A DNA stretch of 64,000 bases from Calycina herbarum (Eukaryota; Ascomycota; Leotiomycetes; Helotiales; Pezizellaceae): contig LLEY01000126.1 in the NCBI GenBank assembly GCA_001414485.1, forward strand, positions 1 to 64,000, read 5' to 3'. Each line of letters starts with the position of its first letter. The stretch's first letter is position 1. Under the pieces are notes generated by a model that was given only the letters and a program-made list of their open reading frames with translations, was not told the origin of the DNA and did no database searches. Positions 10,740 to 22,428 of the stretch are shown in pieces. A program made the position numbers and the translations under genes.

Positions 10740-11637
10740 ATAAAAATAAACTAAAAGATAAATAATTCTTAAAACAACCTCTTTTCTTGAAAAAAATTTC
10801 ACTACCTCTATAAGGTCGACACGCTATACTAAGACTCTATAAAATTTAAGACAGATATAAAATTATCTGTTTTATCTTATAAAGTTTATAGAGTATAAGA
10901 GAAGATATAAGCCTCTTCTTTTCTATTCTTATAAATAGTATATTATATATTATTATTAATTAATAGGTAAAAGAGTATCTAAAAAGAGAGGAAATTAAAA
11001 AATTTTCTTAAAAGCTTAGATTATAAAAAAAGTAGGTAAATTCAAGCTTAACTTATAACTTACTATAAAATAAAAGTTAGCTTTAAAGAAATATCTTATC
11101 TCTATTATAAAAAACTTTTAAATACTAGATATACTAGTATAATAACTATACTAGTAGTTATAATAATCGCTTTTTATATATATATACGCTTATTTACTTA
11201 TATACTCTATATATATAAGAAATATTTTTCTAAGTAAACTTTTACTTAATTATATAATTTATTACTCGCTTTTTTAATCCGCTGTTATTTCGTAGAGCTA
11301 GATAGTATATAAAGAGATAGAAGACTAGTTATATAATCGTATAATCCCGAGACTTAGTAGATAAGTTAGTCTTAGTACTTTTAGCGCCGGAGGTTAAACA
11401 GCGAGTTAGCTCTAATACTAAGAATACTAAAGCCGACTTATATTATATATAAAGCTATATATACTTATAGCTACTAGTATACTTAGCTATCTATATTATA
11501 GTATACTAAGTATACTAAGTATATCTAGTACTAGGCTATTCTACTAGTATATAAAAGTTTTTTATAATATTACTTTTAAAATAAATAAGAAGCTAGGTTT
11601 AGAGTATTATAATATAATAATATCTACTTTGATTAGT
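10740..11637. other. AT-rich intergenic tract, no gene seen
   Basis: About 900 bp of very AT-rich DNA between two pogo elements. It has local palindromes (for example TATACTAGTATAATAACTATACTAGTA near 11133, and a TATACTAAG doublet near 11510) but no coding frame or match to the other repeats here. Confidence 0.5.
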
Positions 11638-11639
11638 TA

Positions 11640-13491
11640 ACGTGTTTTATAAGCGAGTCGCCTATATAAGCGAATCGCCTACTTTTTCAACCTAGTGTTA
11701 TTATAATACAAAATACTCAACACTATATAAAGTTATTATTACTATAGAAGCTATCTAGTATTCTTTAGAACTTTCGCTATCTTCTATATCTAATATTTCT
11801 ATCTAACAAGTACGAGAATTATACCTAGTTTTACTATAACAGCTATAGTACCTGTCTACGCGAACTCTCTTCCTAGACTCTTTACCTTATTTCTAGCTAC
11901 TATTTTCCTTAGATATAATTAAATCAGCTACGTTACCTACTATTAATATCTCTTAACTCTTAATATACTTCCTCTTACGACTTTTACACTTAGTTATAGC
12001 CTTAGTTATTATACGAAGACTAGTGATTTTCTTACGTATTAATACTATATTATATATTACTCTAGTTAAGCCTTTTTCGAGTTAATTAAAAGACTGAATA
12101 ATAGAACTAGGTAATAAGTCTTAATATCTTTAAATCTAATCTCAAATAAGCGTTAATTAAGCTATTATTTCGTATACGTTACTTAGTGTTTTAGATGTCT
12201 ATAGAGTATCTTCTAGTATTATTAGTATTAGTATACAAAGCTTTAAATTAAGCTTTAATAACATAGCTTCTAGGTTATATAGAACTAGCCTAGCCTCTTT
12301 AAAACTCGTATAGATATTATTCTTTGTAAATGCTTTATAAAAAGCTACTTTAAATACGAGAAGAAAGGTTTCTTTAGTAATATAATTAATATAATTCCGT
12401 ACTAAGCCTAATATCTTAGCTCTATACGCTCGCTTTAATAGTAAGAAGTAGACTATATTAAGCAGCTATAGTAGGTACGATAAGTGTAGAGGTATATAGA
12501 GAGTAATAATATTTAAGTCTTTATAAAGTTACTAGAATTTAAGCGAGTTAGAGCTTTTATAACTATTAATAATTAATAAACGATATCCTTCTACACTTTA
12601 TACCTTTATATACTTATTAAAATACTTTAACTATATAACTCTAAGCTTATTATTTATCTAGCCGTTGTTACTAACCTTAATTACCTAATCGTATAGTATA
12701 TATATATCTTAGTACTAGGTAGAAATAAGTACTTTGCCTACGAATATAATAAATAGCAGGATTGTCTATCCTATTACGTTAACTCTCTAAATAACTATAA
12801 CCTACTCGCGATTACCTAGCTAAACTTGCTTTCGCTTCCTACACGTTTCTAAGCTTATAATAACAAGTTAGAACGAAATAACTTCTATTATAAAGCTACT
12901 TTCGTTAAAGTTATAAATATCCTTATTTTAAATACTATATTTCTCTTTAATAGACTATATAAGTGTAAACTATAGGCTAATAACTCGCAGATCCTTAGTT
13001 AAAGCTCGTTAACGATTATATAAACGACTCTATCGAGTTTTAAGCTTAGGTATACGTTTTATAAAGTTATCTAGACAGTTCCTACTTATAAGCTTTCCGT
13101 CGCGCTCTCTTAGTAGATTATTAGCTATATCTCGTACTATATCTCTTATAGGTGAAAACTCTTACAAATCCAACTCTAATATATATCTGACTATTACCTC
13201 CTTCTCTGGCTTTATAAGCTTTTTCGAATTAGGCTAGTAATCGCGTCGTAAGAGCTTTCCAGCGCGTTGATCGGAGAGAGTCTTTCAAGGAATATAGTAA
13301 ATCTTTATAGCGCTTCGTTTAGTTAATAACACGTTGTTTTCGAGTTCTTAGGTTGTTAAAATAATATTAGCTTCTTAAGAAAGTAATTAAACGTTGTAGT
13401 ATTAAGCTATTATAATTTAAAGGTAGTATATAGTACGCGACGAGGAAAGTAGACGACCCGCTTATATAGGCGACTCGCTTATGAAACACGT
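11640..13491 (-). mobile_element. Pogo/Fot1-like DNA transposon (P5)
   Basis: A 1,852-bp element with inverted termini ACGTGTTTTATAAGCGAGTC and its complement at 13472-13491, flanked by TA on both sides. Subterminally the AAGCGAGTCGCCTA unit occurs twice on the left and its complement twice on the right. A degraded transposase reads on the minus strand (about 13380 down to 11780) with the GNREQ signature and YNFNE in place of YNFDE, so the first catalytic Asp is mutated. Its terminal sequence differs from P1-P3, so it is a separate subfamily. Confidence 0.82.
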
Positions 13492-13493
13492 TA

Positions 13494-13824
13494 ACTACTT
13501 ATTTTAGTAGACTATTCTTATCTTAATACTAGTATTTTAAGTCTTATTTTCTTTCTATAAAACTTCTATATCTCCTTTTCTCTTTTAAATTAGTATAAAT
13601 CTATATCTATAATTAAAAGATAGAGTTAGAAGATAGAGAAGCTACTATTTAACCTAAGAGACTAAGTAGCTTTAAATCTCTTTTAAGCTATTTTAGAAAT
13701 ATAACTTTTTTAATTATTAATAGAGATTTAATTATTTTATTAGTTATTTATCTATTTAAGCTAATTAAAAAATAGATTAAATTATTATTAAAAGAAGAAT
13801 TTCTAGATTTTACTCTTATATTAT
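13494..13824. other. AT-rich spacer, nothing recognised
   Basis: About 330 bp, nearly free of CA and TG, with no frame or terminal repeat. Confidence 0.5.
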
Positions 13825-14257
13825 TATTAGTTTAACTTAGTAGTTAATAGCTTAATATAAAAAAAGTATATTATCGTTATAACTATCGTTAATATATACC
13901 GAGTATAAGCTATACTCGGTTCTACTTAAATACCTGCTCTTCTTATTAAGTAAGAAGAGTACGTAGAAGTACTAACTACTTATATATACCGACACTAGCA
14001 CTTCTTTAAAGTCGGTGGAAGTAGTACTCTAAAAATTATTAAAAATCTATCTTATTCTCTCTAACTAGATATAGTACTTAGTTTTATAACCTAGATTATT
14101 CCTCGCTTCGTTCTACTTATTCTATAACTCTTACGTCTAGTTTATTTATATCGATTAGTCTTTAGAAAGCCTTATAACAGTTCCTTTTTATTATAGTATC
14201 TATAGAGTTACCTTTGCTATCTATTTACTTAACCTTGTTAATCTCTCTTAACTCGTA
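13825..14257 (-). mobile_element. Copia 3' end fragment: RNase H tail plus LTR
   Basis: On the minus strand 14257-13995 reads as the C-terminal end of a Copia RNase H region (IDSKGNSIDTI, RVIEQVERSEE). A 170-bp LTR follows (13994-13825, starting TGTCGGTATA). The junction CTTCTTTAAAGTCGG resembles the pre-LTR sequence of the complete Copia at 44600-44613. It is truncated on the right by the Gypsy-1 LTR at 14258. Confidence 0.7.
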
Positions 14258-14720
14258 TATTACGAATTACAGTTACGTAGTAAGTAGTCTAGACAGCGTT
14301 CTAATAGAACAAGGTATAACATCCGGGAATAGAAGGTAACATAGAAGGGAATCAGTAATACGAAAGGCATTTGAGAGTTTTAGGATCTCACTGTTGTAAT
14401 ACTGTTGGAAGTCACGTGTGGTTATGTAACGTGATCGCCTATATCGCTCTAATCGCTCTAATCGCGAGCGACGCGAGCGATGTAAGTAATATAAGCGATA
14501 TACTTAGAGAACGAAGGTTCTATATAAGACTAGCACGTCTGCTATTAGATAAGAGCTTCGTGCTTAACTTAGTTATTAATCTTATTATCTTATTTAATAC
14601 CTTTAATATAAGTAACGAGTTCACTTCTAAGTAAACAACCTAGTATATCTATACTTCTTATCTATATACTAACCTTCGAGACTTAGTTACCTTTATTTAG
14701 TTTATTTAAGTTTTATTATA
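14258..14720 (+). repeat. Gypsy-1 LTR (5' LTR of fragment)
   Basis: 463-bp LTR starting TATTACGAATTACAG (ancestral TGTTACGAATCACGG) and ending TTTTATTATA. It matches the LTRs at 22429-22890, 46986-47448, 53840-54302, 55273-55705 and 59613-60049. It contains a short-period repeat of ATCGCTCTA and GCGAGCGAC words that varies between copies. Confidence 0.85.
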
Positions 14721-16035
14721 CTTTAAGCACCGTGCTTCGAAGTAAGATCGCTAATATATTAACTACCTCTTCTACTCTAAAAACAACTCTACCTAAGCTA
14801 GCTATAACTACCGCAGCTACGCTAGTCACTACTCTTTAAGAGGAAGTGAAGCTTCTAATCCTAAGGCTATTCGATAGCTTACCTAAAAAACTAGCCGAGT
14901 TCCTTATAAAAGCTTTTATATACTTAAACTTTTATACTACCTAGTTTAGAAGTGAAACTAACTAGGTTATATAGTTGTCTACCTATCTTAAGAGAGTAGC
15001 TTATAACTAGTTAGAACTATATTTAGAGGATTTTTAGAAGAATAAGATAACTAAGGGAAAAGTCTTACTTTAAATATCTAAGAAGATAAGAGACTTGTTT
15101 AGGAATGTTTAAGAGTTTAAAATCGGAATTAATCAGGCTTTTAAAGATATTAATATAAAGAAAAAAGTAGTTTAAGTCTTATACTTACTTAGGCAAAAGA
15201 GCTTAGCTACTAAATACACTTTATAATTCTAGTAATATTCTATATAAATAAGATAGAATAATAAGACACTACGCGAACAATTCTACCGTAGTCTAAAAGA
15301 TAGTATTAAAGACAAACTCGCTTAAGAGGATTTTCCTAATACTTTAAACAAATTAACTAATAATATAATTAAAATTAACAACTAAAACTATAAACAAAGC
15401 CTAGAGAAAAAGAGTAGTTATAGATATTAATATAGAAAGAGTAGGAAAAAGGACTATAGAGATTCTATAGAAATTAATACTACTTAGAAATCTTAGGTCT
15501 TAAAGAAAGAGACTTAGAGGAAGAACCTACTAAAGAGAGGACTTTTCTAAGAGAAGCGAAATCGTCGATATAAGTAGAACTTGTATTATAACTATAGCCT
15601 CCTTAGCTATAGAGTAAATAAGTATAGTAAGAAGAAGGACTCTATAGAGAAGGGAAAGGTTAATACTACTATTTAGAAAGAAGTAGCTTTACTTAAAAAA
15701 ATCGAACTTATAAACGAAGAACTCGAAACTAGAGAATATAGTACGTAGATCGAAACAGATGTCTTAGATATAACAGTAGGCGCTGTATATCTACAGCTAG
15801 ATAAAGGAATTAAGTTATAAGTTAGTAAGGTATAGGACACTAATAATAATAGAGATCTACTTCTTAAAGAATATTATAACACACGCTTAGAAATAGAATA
15901 CGAATTACCTCTTTAAGTAGAGTATAAATCACTACTATCTACAAGTTTATTAGAATTATTAGAATCGGTATCTAACTTATTAGAGAGGGATCCTAGAATA
16001 TATAAGCCTAAACTAGGTAAGACATAGATATCCTT
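14721..16035 (+). pseudogene. Gypsy-1 gag remnant
   Basis: Follows the LTR directly. The translation shows a Ty3/Gypsy gag (about residues 50-280: LAEFLIKAFIYLNFYTTQF, KDINIKKKVVQVLYLL) and a mutated CCHC knuckle near 15580-15630 (YYNYSLLSYRVNKYSKK, where C and H have become Y). The same protein is read at 60060-61370. The frame is cut at about 16035, some 14 bp before the stop codon of the host phosphatase gene; protease and pol are missing. Nearly every stop is TAA or TAG. Confidence 0.75.
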
Positions 16036-16048
16036 TCTCCGCCTCAAC

Positions 16049-18284
16049 TCAATCATCATAACCCACTCCTTGACCCCCAGGACAATTCGGCATATTCTGC
16101 TGCAAATACTTCTTAACATAAAGCGGCAAATAAGTCGAAGACGTAAACTCCTTCTCCCTATACAAACTCACATCACTCATGCTCCCGCTCCATCCCAGAC
16201 TCTGCAGTGCGGCAACAACATCCTTCGCAAAGAAATCCAAAAACACGACATCTATGACATCAGGGTCTAAACCATCAGTAGGGAAAGATCCATTTCCCTG
16301 GATGAAATTCGGTGGTTTGTAAGAAGGAATTTTGGAATGGGGCGTATCATCTCCTGCCGTACCCCAGTCGTCAGTGGTTGTGTAGCCGGGATATACGATT
16401 GTTTGACGACGGGCTATCGATGCGCGAGCTTGGAGGTTGGAGTGTAATATGACTGGATTTTCGCAGAGTTCTTTGCTTTGCGGAAGGGGCATGGAACCGA
16501 AGTGGGGTGTTGGATTGCGTTTTACTGGTTTTCCGGCGTTGAGGAACGGGAGGACAAGTCTTGCCAGGTTATAGGGGAGTGAGGGAACATATCTAAGGAC
16601 TTTCATCAGTTCTGCTGGGTAAATTTTAGAGAGAAGTACGTACTGAAAGGTATTCTTAAACGGGCTGACGATAAAAGAATCATCATAAGTAAAAGGGCCT
16701 TTGACGAGATCAAATCGTACGCCTCCACTGTTAAGAAGAATGACTCTCGGAATATCTGCTCTAGAGGCATTGATGACTGTAGCCCCCATAGCGATCGGGA
16801 GGAAACTATAGATGCTTCCCGGGTCGTCTTGTGGTTTGCAAGAAATGCAATACGTCCTTGGAGCACAACCATACAGATCTGAAAGATTCAAATTCTTCCG
16901 CGAGTCGCTAATCTTTGAAGACACGCGCAGGCCGCTGTGGAGATCGAATGTTGAGTCCTGTGATCCCGTAGCATGGTAGGCGAAAGTCCTTCTATTCCAA
17001 TCAAGATAACGACGAGAATACACCATACTCGACGCCGAGGTATTGGTAGCCTTTCTAGATGGGTTTGGAACTCCTCGCGGTTTCATGTTTCCGGTAAATG
17101 AAGAAGAGTTGATGCCACTCAAGGAGAGCCAACCAAGAGTCTCGCAATATCGGCCGGCTTCCAAACCGGTGCTCATGTCATCGTAGACAGTAAAATCCCG
17201 GATATGTGTATGGCCTCCGAACACCTGGATTGGAATATTCGGACGCAGGGACCTGACGACTGAATGCACAGTGCTAAAAGTGCTAACTGGATCACTGAGA
17301 CGGACTGGATTGTGGCCGATGAATAGAAAGAGATCGATCGGTTGAGGATAATTGACTGCGTCTAAGAACCATTGTTGCTGGACTAAATCTGCGGCTTTCG
17401 TAACTTTGGAGACATTTGAGTTACGATCGAAGTCGAAAAGAATCCCGAATGCCATAATTCGGAGACCTGATCATCAATTAGAATCTGCAGAAGCAGTATA
17501 ACTATGAGAGTAAGAGATTTTACCTTGGGCAGTTGTGAAATAGCGGTATTTGTTGCCAATGTATTCGTACTGATTTGTGGCAGGGTTCAAAATCTGAACG
17601 TTGGAAGTCAAATATTTCTCCCCATATGCTTTGCTGAAGTTTGCAAATCTAGAGAATGTTTAGCCAATGTCTATCCTGTCGGTTAGGTATGGGTACGTAC
17701 GTCTCATAAGCAATCTCAGTCACATATAGTTCGTGGTTCCCTAAAACAGGGCGTCAGAAAATGCCAGTTCAAGGGGGGTTCGTCGTTTGCATACCAATTG
17801 CAAGCACATCGTAATCGACCTCTTGATGAATGGGATTCGAGAGAAGTCCATTAGGCTTGGTAGCATCACTGAGTCCATTTCCATCATGGAGATCTCCCGT
17901 GTCAACCAAAAGTAAATCGACACCAAGACGACCAGCTTTATGCTTCATATGTCTAACGAAGGAGACGAAATCTCCCCAATCGGCTCCGTAATTCTGCTCT
18001 TTGATGTGGCCCTCAAGCCAGCCGTGGGTATCGGTCTAGAAGCTGTCAGTTTCAAGTTCTAGAGAGTGTTCGCTCGAGGAACAGCTTACTGTCTGAAGGA
18101 AATTCAATTGACCCCATTCAAGTGGGCCTCTGGGACCTGACTTCGCTGGAGTCGACCCTGGCTGCATCCGGCGAACATTTCGTTCATGAACAACCTCCCT
18201 CGCACCATTGCAAGACTCGCAAGCTAAAGTAGAGGGAATCACCGCCGCGAGAGAGAAAAAGAGAGAGAACCTCATCTTTTGCAC
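16049..18284 (-). CDS. Secreted/vacuolar metallophosphatase, 5'-nucleotidase family
   Basis: Intact five-exon gene. Exons: 18284-18090, 18035-17795, 17740-17701, 17648-17524, 17466-16049; the four GT-AG introns are 54, 54, 52 and 57 bp. Spliced from the second in-frame ATG (18275) it gives 669 residues; ATG 18284 adds three. A signal peptide ([18 protein letters not shown]) precedes a calcineurin-like phosphoesterase domain with all metal-ligand motifs: DTHGW (64-68), GDLHDGN (109-115), GNHE (143-146), GHN (248-250) and GGHTH (281-285). A 5'-nucleotidase-type C-terminal domain has NSGGVRFD and [14 protein letters not shown]. It resembles the fungal family of yeast YHR202W, a vacuolar protein of undefined substrate; hydrolysis of phosphate esters in the secretory or vacuolar lumen is inferred. 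No GPI signal or membrane segment is seen. There are no premature stops and no RIP signature, unlike both flanks. Confidence 0.93.
18036..18089 (-). other. Intron 1 of metallophosphatase gene
   Basis: GTAAGC...TTCTAG. Splicing joins FLQT to TDTHGW in phase 0 and builds the first metal-binding motif, which decides the exon boundary. The other introns are 17741-17794, 17649-17700 and 17467-17523, each GT...AG. Confidence 0.9.
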
Positions 18285-18902
18285 AGTATCTCAATGAAAG
18301 AGAGGATTCCTTAGGTGAAAGAAACTGACCACCAATGAATGAGAGAAAAAGAATGAAACTGTATGCTTTTTAAACATAGAGATCGACGAACTCACCACAT
18401 AAAATATTTTGAAGAACCTCGGTATCATCGACAACCGATGATTACTTCCGTATAATTCTATAGGTCCTTTTTACATCCGCCTTTCAGTAACGTGAGACAA
18501 GTGTATCGGTATACCCAGATCCCCTCATTGTGCATCCACTTGGAGGCAGGTAGGGATACCTTGTACAGTTCGTTCAACACTAGGACGGGAAGCAGGCCTC
18601 GGGTGTTTAGTTTCGATATGTCGCAGAAACTTTGGTGGCAACCTGTGAATGCTTCAATTGAGAGCACTGAAAGCTTGGCTGTTGATCATAATTTCTTCTG
18701 TTGATGCAGTGATACCTCATTGACGCAAAATTGCATACTCCGAGAGGTACTCGAGCTACAAAAGCGCTGTACCAATGTGCCCTCCTGAATCAAAGAGAAG
18801 TGACCTCGGTCAAATTGATGAACACAACTAAAAGACATGGAAAAGAACCCTGTAAAGAGTCCTCATTATCGACTAAAGAGAAACGGTCCGGAAAGTTTGG
18901 GC
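18285..18902. promoter_or_regulatory. Upstream region of metallophosphatase gene
   Basis: Host-like composition. On the coding strand a CT-rich leader (TCTCTTTCATTGAG) runs up to the start codon, typical of fungal 5' UTRs. No clear TATA or operator can be named. Two short overlapping ORFs (18458-18667 minus, 18492-18704 plus) have no family resemblance and are not called. Confidence 0.35.
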
Positions 18903-19322
18903 TCACTTGACAAATAAGATATCTTCTCCCCATCTCACTTCTCCGTGTAAAAAACGGCGCGCACCTAAGTGTTCCCCGAGGTTTTTCAACTGGAGGGCAA
19001 GAAGTGTACTGGAAAGTTCTTTTCTCATAGCATCGTCTCCCCTCACGAGTAGATCATACAAAGACTCCGTCCCATTCCCCGGTCGAAGGAAACTAGAATC
19101 CAAATCCATATCAAATGCCAATCCAAACCTAAATCCTCTTTGTCCGTTCTCCCATATAACCGATATTTGCCCCGAATGCCTGTTCCACTCTCGTTCATTC
19201 AGAAATCTTCGTTGGTTCTCATCGAAAGGTTGGGAAGTTGGGAGAGTTATGCTCATTCGAGTGGCAATAGATTCTGTTTTGTGCCAGAAAGGCGCTGGGA
19301 ATCGAGCCCTTCGAGAATTCAA
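18903..19322 (-). CDS. Hypothetical ORF, 139 codons
   Basis: Minus-strand ORF in the non-RIP island, upstream of the phosphatase and in the same direction. I do not recognise it. The C-terminal half is amphipathic and protein-like (TESLYDLLVRGDDAMRKELS, LLALQLKNLGEHL). A later ATG at about 19256 gives a shorter product beginning MSITLPTSQPF. An opposing frame of similar length (18907-19338) reads as low-complexity Ser/Arg/Pro and is probably a shadow. It could also be an exon of a larger gene broken by the LTR at 19828. No signal peptide or membrane span is visible. Confidence 0.3.
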   Translation of the reverse strand: MNSRRARFPAPFWHKTESIATRMSITLPTSQPFDENQRRFLNEREWNRHSGQISVIWENGQRGFRFGLAFDMDLDSSFLRPGNGTESLYDLLVRGDDAMRKELSSTLLALQLKNLGEHLGARRFLHGEVRWGEDILFVK

Positions 19323-19827
19323 GTGCCAAATTTGCTAACTCAGGGACTCACGGAACGATAATCACTGCAATAAACTCCTCTTTCCACTAGCCCTTTCAAC
19401 TTGACAACACCTCGACAAATTCGAGATGCAACTCTTTTATCATCAAAACATTCTTATCAAAAATTTGCGTATCCAAACTTTTGTCGTTGCTGAACTTTTT
19501 CATCTTTAGGTCGAGGTGAGGGGGACGATTTGAACCCCCTTCCGGAGATGCCCTCGTCAAGAGGTCAAGCCAAGGAACGAAGGCGAGAGTCGAGGATCCA
19601 AAAGCCGGGTCTAAAAGATGGGCGTCCTGCCTTCCCTTCTCGCTCTCGCCAGGTATGAGGACCCGAGTTCGAGGTTGAGGGAAGGAGCGACCTTGAGTCC
19701 CTTACGATGATGGGTAGGTATTTTGTGAAGGAAGGAGCGGCTAAGCAAACCATTTCCCAAAGGGAACTAGCTCTCCCGCAGTCCAGAGTATAACAACCCC
19801 CGGTTCTTTCAAAATGAATCGCCGGGG
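19323..19827. other. Host-like flank ending at an LTR, no gene called
   Basis: Non-RIP sequence. It contains a GGGGGACGATTTGAACCCCC hairpin near 19510 that resembles a tRNA B box, but no cloverleaf. It stops at GCCGGGG against the LTR start at 19828. Confidence 0.4.
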
Positions 19828-20116
19828 TGTGATGGCCAGCCATTGTGAAGTGCCGATTGCTAAGAGGATATGATACGTGCCGAGGGGGATACGATACGTC
19901 CTAGGTTTTAGGTACGATCAGGAATCAGGTTATCGAGCTTTACAGACTTTTCTAGTTGTCCGACTCTCTTGTATATAGATACCCTCGTACTCGTAGCCGG
20001 AAAGGACTAATTTAGTCTTTTCCTTCGTATTAGAGCCTAGTATCTATATATATAATTCTATTCGAACGTACTTCTATATACCTCTTCTATAGTAGTGTCC
20101 GGTTCGTACTATTACA
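19828..20116 (+). repeat. LTR of gag-only family, isolated
   Basis: 289 bp, TGTGATGGCCAGCC...CTATTACA, with the conserved palindrome and the CTTTTCCTTCG block of this family. No gag follows. The 5-bp flanks (CGGGG and GTTAT) do not match, so it is either a truncated element end or a rearranged solo LTR. It marks the right border of the host island and is only mildly mutated at its left end. Confidence 0.75.
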
Positions 20117-20599
20117 GTTATAAGCGTGTCTTTCGAGGAGATAAGTTATTACAGACGTAGAGATACTCGAGGGATTCGTTTATAAAAAGAGAGTACTATT
20201 ATAAATAGAGAAGAAGGGTTATAATTATACTATTATAAGTATAAGATCTTCTAGCTATTATAAGCGTAGAATCCAGTTGATATTATTATCTTTTATAGAG
20301 AGTAAAAAGAGGTTAAGCTTTAAATAATATTATACTCTATAACTAAAGACAAAGATATAAGAGTATATATATATAAATTCGAGAATTTAAAATTATAGTT
20401 CTATTTATAAAAGTAACACGGTTTATATACCTAGAGAAAAGAGGTTGCTTAGTAACTATAAGGAGCCTCTTAGTATCTATACTCTTGTTATAGCTTTTAT
20501 TATAGATCTAATACTTATTACCGAGGTATAGTTCCTAAGGTTACGTGCTTATTACGTATATTCTTCTAGGTTACAGACCAGCGCTATAATAACAGTAGT
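20117..20599. repeat. Unclassified dispersed repeat R1 (copy 1)
   Basis: About 20290-20600 is repeated at 46190-46560: both contain TAACACGGTTTATATACNTAG, GTTACGTGCTT and TTCTTCTAGNTTACNNACNAGCGCT blocks in the same order. It is probably the LTR or untranslated region of an unassigned element. 20117-20290 shows no match except a GTGTCTTTCGAGGAGATAA word that is similar at 55245. Confidence 0.5.
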
Positions 20600-22428
20600 A
20601 AAACCATACTTTAAGAAAAGCTCTAGAACTCTTAAACTAGTACTAGATACGATACTATAAAAGCTTTAATACTTAGAGAATAAGAAGGCTTTATCTTATA
20701 TATAAACTTACGACTAGGACTCTCTAATTCGACCTCGAACTCGTTACTAACTCTAGTATCTTCTTAAACGTTAGAATATTTATATAGATCTACTAGAACG
20801 ACTGTTAAAACAAGGCCTACTTTCGAAATAAGACCTACTTTCGAGTTAAGTTATTAAACACGGACGAGGAAGACTACGAAAGTATCTAAAACTATATAAC
20901 ACTTCTAAAGCCTTACTATAAGAGATAGATATTAAAGCCTTAATTAATAATACTAGGAAGTACGTTACTTTAAGAGATATTAAGACCTCTCTTTCTTCTA
21001 TAGTAGAGAATATAGCTACGATATTAAAGTATTTATTTCAAACGACGGTATAATATACGTTAAGTTATACTAAAAGGAAATTAATAGTCTTATAAACTAT
21101 AGCGTATTTAAGATAATTACCTAGAAGGATCTATCTTTAGATACTAGAATCTTTAGATTCTAATTCGTTGATAATATTAAGCTTAAGAGTATAGTACTTG
21201 CTTTTATAAAGTTAAAGCTAGTTATCTAAGTATATAATAATACTAGAAAGTTACTAGTACTTACTTAAGCTCCTACTATCTAAAGAGTTAGTTAAAGAAT
21301 AATACTAGTACTAATAACTATCTTTCCAGAACTTCAAGTCTAAAGTCGAGATATTATATAAGTATATACTTAATCTCTAACGGAACTGAATCGGAAGTTC
21401 TTTATACGACTACTAAAAGAATACCTATAGTAGAAGAGTTTACTCTTCGAAGTAATTAAGCTCTTATATAGTATCTTAGAGACTAGTAACTACTGGTTTA
21501 TAATATATTAGAAGTACTATATAGATAAGCTTTCTATACTCTAATCTACTTTCGACCTCTACCTTTTATATACTAAAGAAGGCAACTCTTTTAGTATAAT
21601 AGAACTTTAAACTAACGACACTCTTATACTTATAAACGCTGTCTTTCTTACTAAGGAAGAATAAGTAATTAAGAAAGCCGGCTTCTCGTCTAAGAAAAGA
21701 GAATAACTTATAATAGATTACCTAATTAAGTTTAATAGAAGCCTTATTACTAAGTATTAAAACAGCTTAATTTCGCTTTCCTAGAACTACGCTAAGAACC
21801 TAAACTTAGTATAGAAGTTACTAGCTAAAACTGTTAATATAAAGGGATTATTCTATATAGTATCTACTAAAGATTAATACGTTGTCTAGAGAGCTCGAGA
21901 GATATATCTAATAACTATATTATAACTAGAAGCTATATTTAATCTATTCTACGCTGTCTAGATAACCGATTCGTAAAAGAACGATATTAACCTTCTTAAT
22001 AAACGTATTTAGTAGTAAATCGATAATACTATAAGAGGTCTTATATACGTTAAATCAGATAAGGACTCGCTTAAACTCTACGCTTTTATAGATAGATCTT
22101 TTATAAATAATAAGAACCTCTCGTTCTAAATTAGATACGTAATTATACTTATAAATAAGAACGATAATACTAATATTCTTCTATATTAGTCTTCTACTAA
22201 GTATAAGCGTATAACTCGTAGCGTTTTAGCCTCGAGGTTATATACTATAAGCTCTAGCTTTAACGCCGCTGCTTTTATTAATCAAATCTAGAAAGTATTC
22301 TTTTCTTTAAAATCTCTCTTATTATATATACTAACTCGAAGTCTATTTACAAGTATATAGCTAAACTAGGAACTACTAAAGAGAAGTGTCTAATAATTAA
22401 CGTTATATACTTAAGAGAGGTATATAAT
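20600..22428 (+). pseudogene. Copia pol fragment (integrase tail to RNase H)
   Basis: Degraded plus-strand Copia polyprotein aligned by eye with 42540-44330 of the complete element: end of integrase, linker with a basic RGRLRK-like motif near 20850, reverse transcriptase (FFIRLLKEYLQ in place of FFVRLPKGYPQ), and RNase H (TNSKSIYKYIAKLGTTKEK) up to about 22415. It is cut by the Gypsy-1 LTR at 22429, apparently by insertion. Strongly RIP-mutated. Confidence 0.75.

Noticed and set aside
14371..14634. ORF of 87 codons in the Gypsy-1 LTR, also on the minus strand at 22514-22732
   Set aside because: It lies wholly within LTRs and arises from the U3 repeat (ALIALIA pattern); not preserved in all LTR copies.
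16070..16270. Plus-strand ORF of 66 codons
   Set aside because: Antisense to the last exon of the phosphatase; no independent support.
18907..19338. Plus-strand ORF of 143 codons
   Set aside because: It overlaps the minus-strand ORF almost completely and has low-complexity Ser/Arg/Pro content; more likely a shadow.
19495..19570. tRNA-like B box (GGTTCAAATC on the minus strand) with a GGGGG/CCCCC hairpin
   Set aside because: The T-arm pairing is wrong for a tRNA, and I could find no A box, anticodon arm or acceptor stem at the proper spacing.
19565..19843. Minus-strand ORF of 92 codons
   Set aside because: Its start codon lies inside the LTR at 19828 and its translation has no protein-like features.
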